Shown here: piece after piece, positions 34,918 to 46,374 of the stretch
How positions within the stretch are numbered: position 1 is the first letter of the stretch
Layout of the letters: each line of letters opens with the position of its first letter
NCBI RefSeq assembly: GCF_029952525.1
Contig: NZ_JASAOF010000004.1
Span: 186,001-250,000 of the forward strand
Direction of reading: 5' to 3'
DNA: 64,000 nt
Source: Saccharopolyspora ipomoeae
GTDB lineage: Bacteria > Actinomycetota > Actinomycetes > Mycobacteriales > Pseudonocardiaceae
The notes under the pieces: model-generated
Databases searched by the model: none
The model's input: the letters and a program-made list of their open reading frames with translations, nothing else
Told to the model about the DNA's origin: nothing
Made by a program: the position numbers and the translations under genes

Positions 34918-35232
34918 TCAGATGTCCTTACCGTTGCTGCGCGCGACGCGGACCTTCTTGCCGTCCTCGTCGACGCGGTGTCCGACGCGGGTGGGCTTGC
35001 CGTCCGAGTCCACGACCATCACGTTGCTCACGTGGATCGGGGCTTCCTGGGTCACGATGCCGCCGGACTGCGCACCGCGCTCGGTCCGGGAGACCTTGGT
35101 GTGCTTCTTGATCCGGTTGACACCCTCGACCAGGACCCGCTGCTCCGCCGGCATGGCCTGGATGACCTTGCCCTTGGCACCCTTGTCCTTACCGGAGATG
35201 ACGACGACCGTGTCGCCCTTCTTGATCTTCAT
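34918..35232 (-). CDS. rplX: 50S ribosomal protein L24
   Basis: 104 residues from the ATG at 35232. The KOW motif is [19 protein letters not shown]. An early 23S-binding assembly protein. Only 2 bp after rplN, so co-translated. Confidence 0.97.
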   Translation of the reverse strand: MKIKKGDTVVVISGKDKGAKGKVIQAMPAEQRVLVEGVNRIKKHTKVSRTERGAQSGGIVTQEAPIHVSNVMVVDSDGKPTRVGHRVDEDGKKVRVARSNGKDI

Positions 35233-35234
35233 GA

Positions 35235-35603
35235 TCACAACACCTCCGGCGCGAGCGAGATGATCTTCATGAACTTCTTGTCGCGCAGCTCTCGGGCCAC
35301 CGGCCCGAAGATGCGGGTACCCCGCGGCTCGCCACCCGGCTTCACCAGGACGGCGGCGTTCTCGTCGAACCGGATGTAGGAACCATCCGCGCGACGCTTT
35401 TCCTTCTTCTGGCGGACGATGACGGCCTTGACCACATCGCCCTTCTTGACTCCGGCACCCGGGATGGCTTCCTTGACGGTCGCCACGATGATGTCCCCGA
35501 GGCCCGCGTAGCGCCGGCCCGACCCACCGAGGACACGGATCGTGAGGATCTCCTTGGCCCCGGTGTTGTCGGCGACGCGAAGTCGCGACTCCTGCTGGAT
35601 CAC
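35235..35603 (-). CDS. rplN: 50S ribosomal protein L14
   Basis: 122 residues, [19 protein letters not shown] at the start. L14 forms bridge B5/B8 to the 30S and is the site of RsfS anti-association. First gene after a 318-bp break in the ribosomal cluster, which suggests a promoter between rpsQ and rplN. Confidence 0.97.
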   Translation of the reverse strand: MIQQESRLRVADNTGAKEILTIRVLGGSGRRYAGLGDIIVATVKEAIPGAGVKKGDVVKAVIVRQKKEKRRADGSYIRFDENAAVLVKPGGEPRGTRIFGPVARELRDKKFMKIISLAPEVL

Positions 35604-35921
35604 GTCTGACTCCTGACCCTAAGTGCCCGGACCTTGTGCCCGGACACACTCTGGCGTGCCAAATTCCCGACCTGACACGCGCGGTCAACTTCCACAAGCG
35701 AAACGGCCGGTCGCTGATCTTGCCGACGACCGGCCGGTTCACCGTGTCGTTTTGAGAACCGCCTGCGCAGCGTGACCACCGGCGGGTTCTCAGACGTCTT
35801 CTCGTGAGGACAGCTCGGACGTGGTGTATTGGCATACATGATGTCCGAGATCCCGCAGCGAGAAGGCGTCTGAGGTTCCGCTACCTGACCCATTACGCAG
35901 GACGACCCAAAACTTTGTTGA
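35604..35921. other. Structured spacer between rpsQ and rplN
   Basis: No gene. Three inverted repeats: CGGCCGGTCG (35704-35713) with 35727-35736; TGAGAACC+GCC (35753-35763) with 35781-35792, one bulge; CAGACGTCTTCTCG (35791-35804) with 35859-35872, one mismatch. Probably the terminator/attenuator of the S10 unit and promoter of the spc unit. Confidence 0.65.
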
Positions 35922-36197
35922 TTACTTGGCCTTCTCGACGACCTCGACCAGTCGCCAGCGCTTGCTGGCGCTCAGCGGCCGGGTCTCCATCAGCAGCACC
36001 CGGTCACCGACGCCGGCCGAGTTGGCCTCGTCGTGCGCCTTGACCTTGGTGGTCTGACGCATGACCTTGCCGTAGAGGGCGTGCTTCTTGCGGTCTTCCA
36101 GGGAGACCACGATCGTCTTGTCCATCTTGTCCGAGACGACGTAGCCCTCGCGCACCTTCCGGCTGTTGCGCTCCACGCCCTGTCCTTTCTCACTCAT
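35922..36197 (-). CDS. rpsQ: 30S ribosomal protein S17
   Basis: 91 residues, OB fold with [19 protein letters not shown] and the [15 protein letters not shown] ending. Start ATG at 36197 overlaps the rpmC stop by 4 bp. Last gene of the S10 operon here. Confidence 0.97.
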   Translation of the reverse strand: MSEKGQGVERNSRKVREGYVVSDKMDKTIVVSLEDRKKHALYGKVMRQTTKVKAHDEANSAGVGDRVLLMETRPLSASKRWRLVEVVEKAK

Positions 36198-36436
36198 GCC
36201 GCGCCCTCCTCAGCGCCTTCGGGGTTAACCGTCAGGCCCAGTTCGCGCTCGCGCATGATGGTGTAGATCCGGGCGATGTCCTGGCGGACGACGCGCAGCC
36301 GCCGGTTGTTCTGCAGCTGACCCGTGGCCATCTGGAACCGGAGGTTGAACAGCTCTTCCTTCGATTCCTTCAGCCGCTGCACGAGCTCCTCGTTGTTCAG
36401 CTCGCGGAGCTCGGATGCGGTGACACCCGCTGCCAT
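36194..36436 (-). CDS. rpmC: 50S ribosomal protein L29
   Basis: 80 residues, two helices, with [26 protein letters not shown] as the family line. Located at the peptide tunnel exit, where SRP and trigger factor dock. Overlaps rplP by 1 bp and rpsQ by 4 bp. Confidence 0.97.
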   Translation of the reverse strand: MAAGVTASELRELNNEELVQRLKESKEELFNLRFQMATGQLQNNRRLRVVRQDIARIYTIMRERELGLTVNPEGAEEGAA

Positions 36437-36855
36437 CAGAAGTCACCACCCTCGCGGGACACGATCTTGCACTTCATCGGGAGCTTGTGCGCCGCACGAG
36501 TCAGCGCCTCGACCGCCGTCTTCTCGTTCGGGAAGGTCAGCTCGAACATGATGCGTCCGGGCTTGACGTTGGCGACCCAGGACTCCGGCGAACCCTTACC
36601 GGAACCCTGACGGGTTTCGGCCGGCTTCTTGGTCAGCGGGCGGTCCGGGAAGATGTTGATCCACACCTTGCCGCCACGCTTGACGTGCCGGGTGATGGCG
36701 ATACGGGCCGACTCGATCTGACGGTTGGTCACGTAGCCGTGCTCGATCGCCTGAATGCCGTACTCGCCGAAACTGATCCGGGTGCCACCCTTGGCGAAGC
36801 CCTTACGCTTCGGCGCGTGGCTCTTGCGCCACTTCACCCTGCGTGGGACGAGCAC
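36436..36855 (-). CDS. rplP: 50S ribosomal protein L16
   Basis: 139 residues, [17 protein letters not shown] at the start; [22 protein letters not shown] is diagnostic. L16 sits near the A-site tRNA elbow and is a site of evernimicin/avilamycin resistance in other bacteria. 3 bp after rpsC. Confidence 0.97.
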   Translation of the reverse strand: MLVPRRVKWRKSHAPKRKGFAKGGTRISFGEYGIQAIEHGYVTNRQIESARIAITRHVKRGGKVWINIFPDRPLTKKPAETRQGSGKGSPESWVANVKPGRIMFELTFPNEKTAVEALTRAAHKLPMKCKIVSREGGDF

Positions 36856-36858
36856 GTC

Positions 36859-37701
36859 TCAGCCCTCCGTCTTCTCTTCAGCCGGCGCGGCCTGCTGCTC
36901 GCCCTCCGGGGCCTTGGCCTCGGTCTTGGCGGACTTGTCAGCACCACCGCGCTCACCGCGGTCGCCACCGCGGCGACGGCCACCGCGGTCACCGCGGCCA
37001 CCACGCTCGTTGCGGTCGTTGCCGCCGCCGCGCGGCGGACGAACCTCGGACTCCTGCTGCTTCTGCTTCAGGCCACCGACCAGCTCACCCTTGTAGATCC
37101 ACACCTTGACGCCGATGCGCCCGAAGGTGGTGCGGGCCTCGAAGAAGCCGTAGTCGATGTCCGCGCGCAGCGTGTGCAGCGGAACGCGACCCTCGCGGTA
37201 GAACTCCGAGCGCGACATCTCCGCGCCGCCCAGGCGGCCGCCGCACTGCACCCGGATGCCCTTGACCTGCGAGGAGCGCATGGCCGACTGAATGGCCTTG
37301 CGCATCGCACGACGGAAGGACACGCGGTTGGACAGCTGCTCGGCCACACCCTGTGCGACGAGCTGGGCGTCCGCCTCGGGGTTCTTGACCTCGAGGATGT
37401 TGAGCTGGACCTGCTTGCCGGTCAGCTTCTCCAGCGAACCGCGGATGCGGTCCGCCTCGGCACCGCGACGGCCGATGACGATGCCCGGCCGGGCGGTGTG
37501 GATGTCCACGCGGACGCGCTCACGGGTGCGCTCGATCTCCACCTTCGAGATCCCAGCGCGCTCCATCCCGCGAGACAGCTGCCGGCGGATCTTGACGTCT
37601 TCCGCGACGTACTCCGAGTACTGCTTGTCGGCGTACCAGCGAGACTTCCAGTCCGTGGTGATGCCGAGTCGGAAGCCGTGCGGGTTGATCTTCTGACCCA
37701 C
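36859..37701 (-). CDS. rpsC: 30S ribosomal protein S3
   Basis: 280 residues, longer than the usual 210-240. Core: [20 protein letters not shown] domain with [13 protein letters not shown], and the C-terminal domain to about residue 215. The extra C-terminal 60 residues are Arg/Gly/Asp-rich, then acidic; such extensions are common in high-GC actinobacteria. Overlaps rplV by 1 bp. Confidence 0.97.
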   Translation of the reverse strand: MGQKINPHGFRLGITTDWKSRWYADKQYSEYVAEDVKIRRQLSRGMERAGISKVEIERTRERVRVDIHTARPGIVIGRRGAEADRIRGSLEKLTGKQVQLNILEVKNPEADAQLVAQGVAEQLSNRVSFRRAMRKAIQSAMRSSQVKGIRVQCGGRLGGAEMSRSEFYREGRVPLHTLRADIDYGFFEARTTFGRIGVKVWIYKGELVGGLKQKQQESEVRPPRGGGNDRNERGGRGDRGGRRRGGDRGERGGADKSAKTEAKAPEGEQQAAPAEEKTEG

Positions 37702-38114
37702 TACCGGGCACTCCCCTTCTGGCTCTTTCGGGACTTGGTCGCCGCCGGCCGAGATTCGACCTCGACCGTGATGTGGCTGGTCCGCTTCCGGATCCGGTAC
37801 GCGCGACCCTGCGCGCGCGGCCGGAACCGCTTCAACGTCGGACCCTCGTCCACGTACGCGTGGCGCACGACCAGCGTGTCGGGGTCGAGGGAAAGGTTGT
37901 TCTCCGCGTTGGCGATCGCACTGGCGAGCACCTTCGACACCGGACCGCTGGCGGTCTGCGGCGCGAACTGAAGCACGGCCAGGGCATCGCTGGCGCTCCG
38001 GCCCTTGATGAGCTCGACCACGCGGCGCGCCTTCATCGGCGACACGCGGACGAACCGGGCCCGCGCCACTGCGTGCGGGGCTTCCGCCGCAGTGGAGTCG
38101 GAACGGGCTGTCAT
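37701..38114 (-). CDS. rplV: 50S ribosomal protein L22
   Basis: 137 residues. [19 protein letters not shown] begins the conserved part after about 15 extra residues. The beta-hairpin that lines the exit tunnel (macrolide site) is near [18 protein letters not shown]. Some 42 bp after rpsS. Confidence 0.97.
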   Translation of the reverse strand: MTARSDSTAAEAPHAVARARFVRVSPMKARRVVELIKGRSASDALAVLQFAPQTASGPVSKVLASAIANAENNLSLDPDTLVVRHAYVDEGPTLKRFRPRAQGRAYRIRKRTSHITVEVESRPAATKSRKSQKGSAR

Positions 38115-38156
38115 CCTGCTACCCCTTGCTCTTACTCGTTCGTGTCACAGACCCGC

Positions 38157-38438
38157 TCAGCGGCGGCGCGACTTCCGGTCATCCTTGACGTGGCCCTTGA
38201 AGGTGCGGGTCGGGGCGAATTCGCCCAGCTTGTGCCCCACCATCGCCTCGGTGACGAACACCGGGACGTGCTTGCGACCGTCGTGCACCGCGAAGGTGTG
38301 GCCGAGCATGTCCGGGATGATCGTCGACCGGCGGGACCAGGTCTTGATCACGGTCTTCTTGCCGGACTCGTTCAGCGCGTCCACCTTCTTGAGCAGGTGG
38401 TCGTCCACGAACGGGCCCTTCTTCAGGCTGCGTGGCAT
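38157..38438 (-). CDS. rpsS: 30S ribosomal protein S19
   Basis: 93 residues, [19 protein letters not shown] at the start and [15 protein letters not shown] near the end. Head protein partnering S13. 18 bp after rplB. Confidence 0.97.
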   Translation of the reverse strand: MPRSLKKGPFVDDHLLKKVDALNESGKKTVIKTWSRRSTIIPDMLGHTFAVHDGRKHVPVFVTEAMVGHKLGEFAPTRTFKGHVKDDRKSRRR

Positions 38439-38456
38439 GTTTGCTTACCTCCCTGC

Positions 38457-39290
38457 TCAGCGCTTCTTGCCGGTACGGCGGCGGCGGACGATGAGCTTGT
38501 CACTCGGCTTGCGGAGACGGGTACGACCCTCCGGCTTGCCGTTCGGGTTGACCGGGTGGCGACCACCGGAGGTCTTGCCCTCACCACCACCGTGCGGGTG
38601 GTCCACCGGGTTCATGACAACACCGCGGACGGTCGGGCGCTTGCCCTTCCACCGCATGCGGCCGGCCTTGCCCCAGTTGATGTTGGCGTGCTCCGAGTTG
38701 CCGACCTCGCCGACGGTGGCGCGGCAGCGCGCGTCCACGTTGCGGATCTCGCCCGAAGGCATCCGCAGCTGGGCGTACGGGCCGTCCTTGGCCACCAGCT
38801 GCACCCGGGCACCGGCCGAACGAGCGATCTTCGCGCCCTGACCGGGGCGGAGCTCGATCGCGTGGATCACGGTACCGGTGGGGATGTTGCGCAGCGGGAG
38901 GTTGTTACCCGGCTTGATGTCGGCCCGAGCGCCGCTCTCGATGGCGTCGCCCTGCTTCACACCGTTCGGCGCGATGATGTACCGCTTCTCGCCGTCGGCG
39001 TAGTGCAGGAGAGCGATCCGAGCGCTGCGGTTCGGGTCGTACTCGATGTGCGCGACCTTGGCCGGCACACCGTCCTTGTCGTTGCGGCGGAAGTCGATCA
39101 GGCGGTAGGCCCGCTTGTGACCGCCACCCTTGTGCCGCGTGGTGATCTTGCCCTGAGCGTTGCGGCCCGCCTTGCGGTTCAGCGGGACGATCAGCGACTT
39201 CTCCGGCTCCGTCCGGGTGATCTCGGCGAAGTCGGACACGCTCGAGCCACGACGGCCAGGCGTCGTCGGCTTGTACTTGCGAATGCCCAT
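38457..39290 (-). CDS. rplB: 50S ribosomal protein L2
   Basis: 277 residues. The conserved peptidyl-transferase-proximal segment [15 protein letters not shown] contains the invariant His. [18 protein letters not shown] at the start. Required for subunit joining and peptide bond formation. 31 bp after rplW. Confidence 0.98.
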   Translation of the reverse strand: MGIRKYKPTTPGRRGSSVSDFAEITRTEPEKSLIVPLNRKAGRNAQGKITTRHKGGGHKRAYRLIDFRRNDKDGVPAKVAHIEYDPNRSARIALLHYADGEKRYIIAPNGVKQGDAIESGARADIKPGNNLPLRNIPTGTVIHAIELRPGQGAKIARSAGARVQLVAKDGPYAQLRMPSGEIRNVDARCRATVGEVGNSEHANINWGKAGRMRWKGKRPTVRGVVMNPVDHPHGGGEGKTSGGRHPVNPNGKPEGRTRLRKPSDKLIVRRRRTGKKR

Positions 39291-39321
39291 TTCTAAAGAA
39301 ACCTCGTCCTAATCAGCACCG

Positions 39322-39621
39322 TCAGGCGGCCGGACCGCCGAAGATCTCGATCGCCTTGCTCTCCGGCGTCAGGGTGACGATCGCCCGCTTGGTGTCCTTG
39401 CGCTTGCCGAACCCGGTGCGGGTGCGCTTGCGCTTGCCGTTGCGGTTGATCGTGTTGACGCTGGCGACCTTGACGTCGAAGATCTGCTCGATGGCGATCT
39501 TGATTTCGGTCTTGTTCGAGCGCGGGTCCACCAAGAAGGTGTACTGCGACTGCTCCAGCAGCCCGTAGCTCTTCTCGGAGATCACCGGCTTCAGGATGAT
39601 GTCCCGGGGGTCGGCGCTCAC
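39322..39621 (-). CDS. rplW: 50S ribosomal protein L23
   Basis: 99 residues with [18 protein letters not shown] and [20 protein letters not shown]. It lies at the tunnel exit and docks trigger factor and SRP. The start overlaps the rplD stop by 4 bp. Confidence 0.97.
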   Translation of the reverse strand: MSADPRDIILKPVISEKSYGLLEQSQYTFLVDPRSNKTEIKIAIEQIFDVKVASVNTINRNGKRKRTRTGFGKRKDTKRAIVTLTPESKAIEIFGGPAA

Positions 39622-40301
39622 TGCTCAGCCTCCTCAGCGGAAGAAGCGGCGGCCTTGACCGACCGGCCCTTGGCCGGGCCCGCGACGAAGCGGTCGTAGG
39701 CGGCCTTGGTGAACACCACGTCGTCGCTGTTGAGCACGTCGTAGGTGTTCAGCTGACCCGGGTCGATCAGGTGCACGTTCTCAAGGTTCCGCAGGCTCAG
39801 CCACGAGTTCTGCTCCTCGTGGCGGTCGAGCACGACCAGAACCTTCTTGGCCTCGGTCCAGTTCCGCAGCGCGGTCTTGGCCGACTTGGTGGACGGCTGC
39901 TCGCCGCCGACAACGCCGGTGACCACGTGCAGCTGGCCGGCGCGAACCCGGTCGGAGAGGGCACCGCGCAGGGCGGCGACCTTCATCTTCTTCGGGGTCC
40001 GCTGGGTGTAGTCCCGCGGCTGCGGGCCGTGGACGGTGCCACCACCGGCGAACTGGGGGGCGCGGATGGAGCCCTGACGGGCGTTACCGGTGCCCTTCTG
40101 CCGGTACGGCTTCTTGCCACCGCCCGAGACCTGACCGCGGGTCTTGGTGGCGTGCGTGCCCTGGCGAGCCGCGGCCATCTGAGCCACGACCACCTGGTGC
40201 ATCAGCGCCACGTTGGCCTGCGCGTCGAAAATCTCGGCCGGCAGCTCGACGGTGCCGTCGGTCTTGCCGTCCGGGGTACGGACGTCGAGCGTCAAGCTCA
40301 T
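39618..40301 (-). CDS. rplD: 50S ribosomal protein L4
   Basis: 227 residues from the ATG at 40301, sharing one base with the rplC stop. The tunnel loop [19 protein letters not shown] is intact (macrolide-binding region). The Ala/Glu C-terminal tail is an actinobacterial addition. In gamma-proteobacteria L4 autoregulates the S10 operon; no such evidence here. Confidence 0.97.
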   Translation of the reverse strand: MSLTLDVRTPDGKTDGTVELPAEIFDAQANVALMHQVVVAQMAAARQGTHATKTRGQVSGGGKKPYRQKGTGNARQGSIRAPQFAGGGTVHGPQPRDYTQRTPKKMKVAALRGALSDRVRAGQLHVVTGVVGGEQPSTKSAKTALRNWTEAKKVLVVLDRHEEQNSWLSLRNLENVHLIDPGQLNTYDVLNSDDVVFTKAAYDRFVAGPAKGRSVKAAASSAEEAEQ

Positions 40302-40951
40302 CACGCACCACCCTTCGCGGGGCTCTTCACCAGCACCAGGCCGCCCTTGGGGCCGGGCACGGCGCCCTTGATCAGCAGCAGGCCGTTGTCGCCCTCGACC
40401 TTGTGCACCTTCAGGTTCTGCGTGGTGACGCGGTTGGAACCCATCCGCCCCGCCATGCGCATGCCCTTGAAGACGCGACCGGGGGTCGCGCAACCGCCGA
40501 TGGAACCCGGCTTGCGGTGCACGGCCTGAGCACCGTGGCTCATCGGCTGACGGTGGAAGCCGTGCCGCTTGATCGTGCCCGCGAAGCCCTTGCCCTTGCT
40601 GGTGCCGACCACGTCGACCACCGCACCGGCCTCGAAGAGGTCCGCGCTGATCTCCTGGCCGAGCTCGTACTCGCCGGCGTCCGCGGTGCGCAGCTCCACG
40701 ACGTGGCGGCGCGGGGTGACACCGGCCTTGGTGAAGTGGCCGCTGCGCGGCTTGTTCACCCGGCGGGGGTCGATGGCGCCGAACGCCAGCTGCACGGCCG
40801 AGTAGCCGTCCTTCTCGGGGGTCCGGATCTGGGTGATCACGTTCGGCCCGGCCTGCACGACGGTCACCGGGATGACCCGGTTGTTGTCGTCGAAGACCTG
40901 GGTCATGCCGAGCTTCGTGCCCAGAATCCCCTTGATCTGCCTGTCAGACAT
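40301..40951 (-). CDS. rplC: 50S ribosomal protein L3
   Basis: 216 residues with [14 protein letters not shown] near the start and the W-finger region [20 protein letters not shown] near residue 150 that approaches the peptidyl-transferase centre. 35 bp after rpsJ. Confidence 0.97.
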   Translation of the reverse strand: MSDRQIKGILGTKLGMTQVFDDNNRVIPVTVVQAGPNVITQIRTPEKDGYSAVQLAFGAIDPRRVNKPRSGHFTKAGVTPRRHVVELRTADAGEYELGQEISADLFEAGAVVDVVGTSKGKGFAGTIKRHGFHRQPMSHGAQAVHRKPGSIGGCATPGRVFKGMRMAGRMGSNRVTTQNLKVHKVEGDNGLLLIKGAVPGPKGGLVLVKSPAKGGA

Positions 40952-40986
40952 TGGTCTCGTTCTCTCCGCTACCTCGTCGCCGTGCC

Positions 40987-41292
40987 TTACTGGATGTTCA
41001 CGTCGACGCTGGCCGGCAGGTCGATGCGCATGAGCGCGTCAACCGTCTTCGGTGTCGGCTCGAGGATGTCGATCAGCCGCTTGTGCGTCCGCATCTCGAA
41101 GTGCTCCCGCGAGTCCTTGTACTTGTGCGGGGAGCGGATGACGCAGTAGACGTTCTTCTCAGTGGGCAGCGGCACCGGCCCGACGACCCGAGCGCCGGTG
41201 CGCGTCACGGTCTCGACGATCTTGCGTGCGGACGCGTCGATCGCCTCGTGGTCGTAGGCCTTGAGCCGGATGCGGATCTTCTGTCCCGCCAT
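40987..41292 (-). CDS. rpsJ: 30S ribosomal protein S10
   Basis: 101 residues from the ATG at 41292 ([19 protein letters not shown]); closes the S10 operon at its 5' end. Head protein and NusE partner in antitermination. Longer upstream readings lack family support. The 510-bp leader upstream carries hairpins and a box shared with the rpsL leader. Confidence 0.97.
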   Translation of the reverse strand: MAGQKIRIRLKAYDHEAIDASARKIVETVTRTGARVVGPVPLPTEKNVYCVIRSPHKYKDSREHFEMRTHKRLIDILEPTPKTVDALMRIDLPASVDVNIQ

Positions 41293-41458
41293 GGTGGCTT
41301 GCCGTTCCTCTAGTCTCGTGCCGCGGTCAGGTACTTGGGTGCAGGGCGCACCCATCGGTGCCCCTCACGGCCCTCAGCTTGGTGTCGTCCCCGATTACCG
41401 GGAGCCGTCACAGCTCTCAGTCCGCCCCTGTTCAGGTGTGTAGGTGCCCGGTACACGC

Positions 41459-41475
41459 GGTCGGGCGTGTCGCCC
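41459..41475 (-). promoter_or_regulatory. Leader box shared with the str operon, copy 1
   Basis: The minus-strand GGGCGACACGCCCGACC is identical to 46375-46391 upstream of rpsL. It can fold as GGGCG-ACA-CGCCC. Lies about 170 bp before the rpsJ start. Confidence 0.65.
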
Positions 41476-41633
41476 GGCTGTCGCAGACCGGTCCCCTCGA
41501 ACGTCGCCGATGGGGTGGACCCGGAGGCCCGTACACCTTTCTTGTGCCCTGCTCGGCCGACCGAGCGGCCGGGGAATCGGAATCCGAAAGAGAACGGAGC
41601 CGAACACCGAACAAGGGCGCGAGGCCCTCGCAC

Positions 41634-41675
41634 CAGGGCGGCCGGAGCTTCAACGCGGAAAATCCGGCCGCCCTG
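41634..41675 (-). promoter_or_regulatory. Strong leader hairpin of the S10 operon
   Basis: CAGGGCGGCCGGA (41634-41646) is the exact reverse complement of 41663-41675, with a 16-nt loop. It would lie near the 5' end of the transcript if TATATG at 41687 is the -10 box. Confidence 0.6.
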
Positions 41676-41762
41676 AACGAGCAACCCATATAGGATGGCA
41701 CATCCTCTGCACCACCCAAAATCGGGGGTCGTTTTACGGGACCGAAGTCACGCAAAACAGAA

Positions 41763-41796
41763 GAGGGCCCGCCTCCCGTGTGGAAAGCGGGCCCTC
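41763..41796 (-). terminator. tuf terminator
   Basis: GAGGGCCCGC (41763-41772) pairs with 41787-41796, loop 14 nt, followed on the minus strand by TTCTGTTTTG. Six bp past the tuf stop. Ends the str operon. Confidence 0.88.
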
Positions 41797-41802
41797 GTCA
41801 CA

Positions 41803-42996
41803 TCACTTGGTGATCTTGGTGACGCGACCGGCGCCGACGGTGCGACCGCCCTCGCGGATCGCGAACCGCAGACCCTCGTCCATCGCGATGGGCTGGATCA
41901 GCTGGACCGACATCTCGGTGTTGTCGCCCGGCATGACCATCTCGGTGCCCTCGGGCAGGGTCACAACGCCGGTGACGTCCGTGGTCCGGAAGTAGAACTG
42001 CGGACGGTAGTTGTTGAAGAACGGCGTGTGACGGCCACCCTCGTCCTTGGACAGGATGTAGACCTGCGCCTCGAACTCGGTGTGCGGGGTGGTGGTGCCC
42101 GGCTTCACGACGACCATGCCGCGCTCGACCTCTTCGCGCTTGATACCGCGAATCAGCAGACCGACGTTGTCGCCCGCCTGGCCCTCGTCGAGGAGCTTGC
42201 GGAACATCTCGACACCGGTGACGGTGGTCTTGAGCGGCTTCTCCTTGATGCCGACGAGCTCCACCTCCTCGTTCACCTTGATGACACCGCGCTCGATGCG
42301 GCCGGTGATCACGGTGCCGCGGCCGGTGATCGAGAAGACGTCCTCGACCGGCATCAGGAACGGCTGGTCGGTGGCGCGCACCGGGTCCGGGACGTTCTCG
42401 TCGACGGCGGTCATGAGCTCGACGATCTTGTCGGCCCACTCGGCGTCGCCCTCCAGCGCCTTCAGCGCGGAGACGCGGACGACCGGAACGTCGTCGCCCG
42501 GGAACTCCTGGGACGACAGCAGCTCGCGGACCTCCATCTCGACGAGCTCGAGGATCTCCTCGTCGTCGACCATGTCGGACTTGTTCAGCGCGACCAGGAT
42601 GTAGGGGACGCCGACCTGGCGAGCCAGCAGCACGTGCTCGCGGGTCTGCGGCATCGGGCCGTCGGTCGCGGCGACCACCAGGATCGCACCGTCCATCTGG
42701 GCGGCACCGGTGATCATGTTCTTCACGTAGTCAGCGTGACCCGGAGCGTCGACGTGAGCGTAGTGACGCTTCTCCGTCTGGTACTCGACGTGCGCGATCT
42801 GAATCGTGATGCCGCGCTCTTTTTCCTCCGGCGCCTTGTCGATCTCGTCGAACGGCGTGAAGGGGTTCAGCTCCGGGTACTTGTCGTGCAGAACCTTGGT
42901 GATGGCTGCGGTGAGCGTGGTCTTGCCGTGGTCAACGTGACCGATGGTCCCGATGTTGACGTGCGGCTTGTCCCTCTCGAACTTCGCCTTCGCCAC
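41803..42996 (-). CDS. tuf: Elongation factor Tu
   Basis: 397 residues. GTPase motifs: GHVDHGKTT (about 19-27), [16 protein letters not shown] and SALK; domains 2 and 3 follow. It delivers aminoacyl-tRNA. Last gene of the str operon, 204 bp after fusA; that gap may contain a separate tuf promoter, as tuf is usually more highly expressed. Confidence 0.98.
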   Translation of the reverse strand: MAKAKFERDKPHVNIGTIGHVDHGKTTLTAAITKVLHDKYPELNPFTPFDEIDKAPEEKERGITIQIAHVEYQTEKRHYAHVDAPGHADYVKNMITGAAQMDGAILVVAATDGPMPQTREHVLLARQVGVPYILVALNKSDMVDDEEILELVEMEVRELLSSQEFPGDDVPVVRVSALKALEGDAEWADKIVELMTAVDENVPDPVRATDQPFLMPVEDVFSITGRGTVITGRIERGVIKVNEEVELVGIKEKPLKTTVTGVEMFRKLLDEGQAGDNVGLLIRGIKREEVERGMVVVKPGTTTPHTEFEAQVYILSKDEGGRHTPFFNNYRPQFYFRTTDVTGVVTLPEGTEMVMPGDNTEMSVQLIQPIAMDEGLRFAIREGGRTVGAGRVTKITK

Positions 42997-43200
42997 TGGA
43001 TTGTCCTCCTGGACTTGTTAACTTTCCGCCGTACGACTTGTTGTGCCAGGCGGAGTCCTGTCGGGTAGGTGACGAGCGGATCGCTCACCCCGGAGGGATC
43101 GCGTCCCGCTCGCCGCCGTCTGGAGGGGATTGCTCCCCGGTCGCCTTTCGCGAGGCGTCGCCTCTGGGCCGGCCCCGGTCACCCGGAACCGGCCAGCAGG

Positions 43201-45303
43201 TCACTCGCCCGTTGCCTTGGCGATGATCTCCTTAGCCACACCGGCCGGAACCTCGGCGTAGGAGTCGAACACCATCGAGTAGTTGGCACGACCCTGGGTC
43301 TTGGACCGCAGGTCGCCGACGTACCCGAACATCTCGGACAGCGGCACGAGAGCCTTGACGACGCGGGTACCGCTGCGCTCCTCCATGGCCTGGACCTGGC
43401 CACGGCGGGAGTTCAGGTCACCGATGACCTCGCCCATGTAGTCCTCGGGCGTGGTCACCTCGACCGCCATCATGGGCTCGAGCAGTGCCGGGGACGCCTT
43501 CGCGGCGGCCTCCTTCATCGCCATCGAGCCCGCGACCTTGAACGCCATCTCCGAGGAGTCGACCTCGTGGTACTGGCCGTCGAGCAAGGTCATCTTCACA
43601 CCGACCAGCGGGTAGCCGGCCAGCACGCCGTACTGCATGGCGTCCTGAGCACCCTGGTCGACCGACGGGATGTACTCCCGCGGGATGCGACCACCGGTGA
43701 CCTTGTTGACGAACTCGTAGGTCGCGCTCTCGGACGTCTGCTCGATCGGGTCGAGCTGGATGATCACACGCGCGAACTGACCGGAACCACCGGTCTGCTT
43801 CTTGTGCGTGTACTCGTACTTCTCGATCGACTTGCGAATCGTCTCGCGGTAGGCCACCTGCGGCTTACCGATGTTCGCCTCGACCTTGAAGTCGGTCTTC
43901 ATGCGGTTGACCAGCACCTCGAGGTGCAGCTCACCCATGCCCTTGATGATGGTCTGACCGGTCTCGTCGTCCAGCTTGACCTGGAACGTCGGGTCCTCCT
44001 CGGCGAGCTTCTGGATCGCCGTGGAGAGCTTCTCCTGGTCGGCCTTCGTCTTGGGCTCGATGGCCACCTCGATGACCGGCGCCGGGAACGTCATCGACTC
44101 GAGGACGATCTGGTTCTGCGAGTCGCAGAGCGTGTCACCGGTGGTGGTCTCCTTGAGACCGATCACCGCGTAGATGTGGCCGGCCTGGATCTCGTCGACC
44201 GGGTTCTCCTTGTTGGAGTGCATCTGGAACATCTTCCCGATGCGCTCCTTGCGGCCCTTGGTCGAGTTGATGACCTGGGCGCCGGAGGCGGCCTTGCCCG
44301 AGTAGACCCGGATGTAGGTCAGCTTGCCGAAGAACGGATGCACCGCGACCTTGGAGACCAGGGCGGCGAACGGCTCGTCGGTGCTGGCCTTGCGCTCGGC
44401 CGGGGTCTCGCCGTCGGGCAGGGTTCCCTGCACCGGCGGAACGTCCAGCGGCGAGGGCAGGTAGTCGACGACCGCGTCGAGCATGGGCTGAACGCCCTTG
44501 TTCTTGAACGCGGTACCGCACAGCACCGGGAACGCGCTGCGCTCGATGGTGATCTTGCGGATGCCGTCCTTGATCTGCTGCTCGGTCAGCTCCTCGCCAC
44601 CGAAGTAGGCCTCCATGAGGGCCTCATCGGTCTCGGCGACGGCCTCGACCAGCTTCTCCCGGTACTTGGCCGCCGTTTCGACCAGGTCCTCCGGGATCTC
44701 CTCGATCGCGTACTCGGTGCCCTTCTGGACATCGCCACGCCAGGTCAGAGCCTTCATCTGGACGAGGTCGACCACGCCCTCGAACTCGGACTCCGCACCG
44801 ATCGGCAGCTGCAGGACCAGCGGGGTGGTGTTGAGCCGGTCCTCGATGGTGCTCACGGTGTAGTAGAAGTCGGCGCCCAGCTTGTCCATCTTGTTGACGA
44901 AGCAGATGCGCGGGACGTCGTACTTGTCCGCCTGGCGCCAGACCTGCTCGGACTGGGGCTCGACACCTTCCTTGCCGTCGAACACCGCGACCGCGCCGTC
45001 GAGGACGCGCAGCGAGCGCTCGACCTCGACGGTGAAGTCGACGTGACCGGGGGTGTCGATGATGTTGATCTGGGTGTCGCCCCAGAAGGTGGTGGTAGCA
45101 GCCGAGGTAATGGTGATACCCCGCTTCTGCTCCTCCTCCATCCAGTCCATCGTCGCGGCGCCGTCGTGCACCTCGCCGATCTTGTACGTGATCCCGGTGT
45201 AGTACAGGATCCGCTCGGTCGTGGTGGTCTTGCCCGCATCGATGTGGGCCATGATGCCGATGTTGCGGACCTTGGTCAGGTCAGTCAGCACGTCGCGTGC
45301 CAC
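43201..45303 (-). CDS. fusA: Elongation factor G
   Basis: 700 residues. GTPase domain motifs [21 protein letters not shown] and NKMD, then domains II-V with the usual [11 protein letters not shown] and [11 protein letters not shown] segments. Catalyses translocation and ribosome recycling. 97 bp after rpsG. Confidence 0.98.
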   Translation of the reverse strand: MARDVLTDLTKVRNIGIMAHIDAGKTTTTERILYYTGITYKIGEVHDGAATMDWMEEEQKRGITITSAATTTFWGDTQINIIDTPGHVDFTVEVERSLRVLDGAVAVFDGKEGVEPQSEQVWRQADKYDVPRICFVNKMDKLGADFYYTVSTIEDRLNTTPLVLQLPIGAESEFEGVVDLVQMKALTWRGDVQKGTEYAIEEIPEDLVETAAKYREKLVEAVAETDEALMEAYFGGEELTEQQIKDGIRKITIERSAFPVLCGTAFKNKGVQPMLDAVVDYLPSPLDVPPVQGTLPDGETPAERKASTDEPFAALVSKVAVHPFFGKLTYIRVYSGKAASGAQVINSTKGRKERIGKMFQMHSNKENPVDEIQAGHIYAVIGLKETTTGDTLCDSQNQIVLESMTFPAPVIEVAIEPKTKADQEKLSTAIQKLAEEDPTFQVKLDDETGQTIIKGMGELHLEVLVNRMKTDFKVEANIGKPQVAYRETIRKSIEKYEYTHKKQTGGSGQFARVIIQLDPIEQTSESATYEFVNKVTGGRIPREYIPSVDQGAQDAMQYGVLAGYPLVGVKMTLLDGQYHEVDSSEMAFKVAGSMAMKEAAAKASPALLEPMMAVEVTTPEDYMGEVIGDLNSRRGQVQAMEERSGTRVVKALVPLSEMFGYVGDLRSKTQGRANYSMVFDSYAEVPAGVAKEIIAKATGE

Positions 45304-45400
45304 GAGATTCTTCCCCGTTCCCTAACAGCAGGTGCAAAGTCGAGGTGACAGGTGCAAAGCTGTCGAATCGGTTCGGCTGGCGGGCAAGACCCACCAGATG

Positions 45401-45871
45401 TCACCAGCGGTAGTGCGCGAAGGCCTTGTTGGACTCCGCCATCTTGTGCGTGTCTTCACGCTTCTTGACGCTCGCGCCGAGGCCGTTGCTCGCGTCCAGC
45501 AGCTCGTTCATCAGGCGCTCGACCATGGTCTTCTCGCGACGCTGCCGCGAGTAGGTGGTCAGCCAGCGCAGCGCGAGGGTGGTGGACCGGCCGGCCCGCA
45601 CCTCGATCGGCACCTGGTAGGTCGCGCCACCAACGCGGCGGCTGCGGACCTCCAGGGTCGGCTTGACGTTGTCCAGGGCACGCTTGAGCGTGACGACCGG
45701 GTCGGTGCCGGTCTTCTCCCGGCAGCCTTCCAGCGCCGCGTAGACGATCTTCTCGGCCAGCGAGCGCTTGCCGTCCACGAGGACCTTGTTCACCAGCTGC
45801 GTGACCAGCGGCGAGCCGTACACGGGATCAGCGTGCAGCGGCCGCTTCGGGGCCGGACCCTTGCGGGGCAT
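45401..45871 (-). CDS. rpsG: 30S ribosomal protein S7
   Basis: 156 residues, [20 protein letters not shown] at the start, ending FAHYRW. It nucleates head assembly and, in E. coli, regulates str. The start codon overlaps the rpsL stop by 1 bp (TGATG). Confidence 0.98.
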   Translation of the reverse strand: MPRKGPAPKRPLHADPVYGSPLVTQLVNKVLVDGKRSLAEKIVYAALEGCREKTGTDPVVTLKRALDNVKPTLEVRSRRVGGATYQVPIEVRAGRSTTLALRWLTTYSRQRREKTMVERLMNELLDASNGLGASVKKREDTHKMAESNKAFAHYRW

Positions 45872-46245
45872 CAGCTCTTCTCCTTCTTCGCGCCGTAGCG
45901 GCTGCGAGCCTGCTTGCGGTTCTTCACACCCTGGGTGTCAGCGGAACCGCGGATGATCTTGTAGCGCACGCCGGGCAGGTCCTTCACACGGCCGCCACGA
46001 ACGAGCACGATCGAGTGCTCCTGCAGGTTGTGGCCCTCGCCCGGGATGTAGGCGGTCACCTCGATGCCGCTGGTCAGCTTCACACGAGCGACCTTGCGCA
46101 GCGCCGAGTTGGGCTTCTTCGGGGTGGTCGTGTACACGCGGGTGCACACACCACGCCGCTGCGGGCTCCCCTTGAGCGCCGCGGTCTTGGTCTTGGCGAC
46201 CTTGTCCTGGCGGCCCTTACGGACCAGCTGCTGGATGGTGGGCAT
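45871..46245 (-). CDS. rpsL: 30S ribosomal protein S12
   Basis: 124 residues. The decoding-centre loops [11 protein letters not shown] (Lys near 43) and [12 protein letters not shown] (Lys near 88) carry the wild-type residues whose changes give streptomycin resistance elsewhere, so none is expected here. First gene of the str operon. Confidence 0.98.
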   Translation of the reverse strand: MPTIQQLVRKGRQDKVAKTKTAALKGSPQRRGVCTRVYTTTPKKPNSALRKVARVKLTSGIEVTAYIPGEGHNLQEHSIVLVRGGRVKDLPGVRYKIIRGSADTQGVKNRKQARSRYGAKKEKS

Positions 46246-46374
46246 GGACCGGCTTTCTGTCAGCGTTCGCGTCTTTTAGGTACTCGACCAAGCAGCCGCT
46301 CGTTCGAGCTTCGGCGTGCCCTGGGCGTCGAGCACCTGTCAGGCACTGTGTTTCGGGACTCCCCCGCACCACGA

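Larger units (their letters stand above)
41293..41802. other. S10 operon leader and tuf 3' region
   Basis: No gene. From right to left: the tuf terminator (41763-41796), a TATATG sequence on the minus strand (41687-41692) that could be a -10 box, a 13-bp leader hairpin (41634-41675), the GGGCGACACGCCCGACC box (41459-41475) and about 170 nt of untranslated leader. Confidence 0.6.

Noticed and set aside
41293..41755. Small minus- and plus-strand frames in the S10 leader
   Set aside because: They overlap each other and strong hairpins, lack ribosome sites and resemble nothing known.
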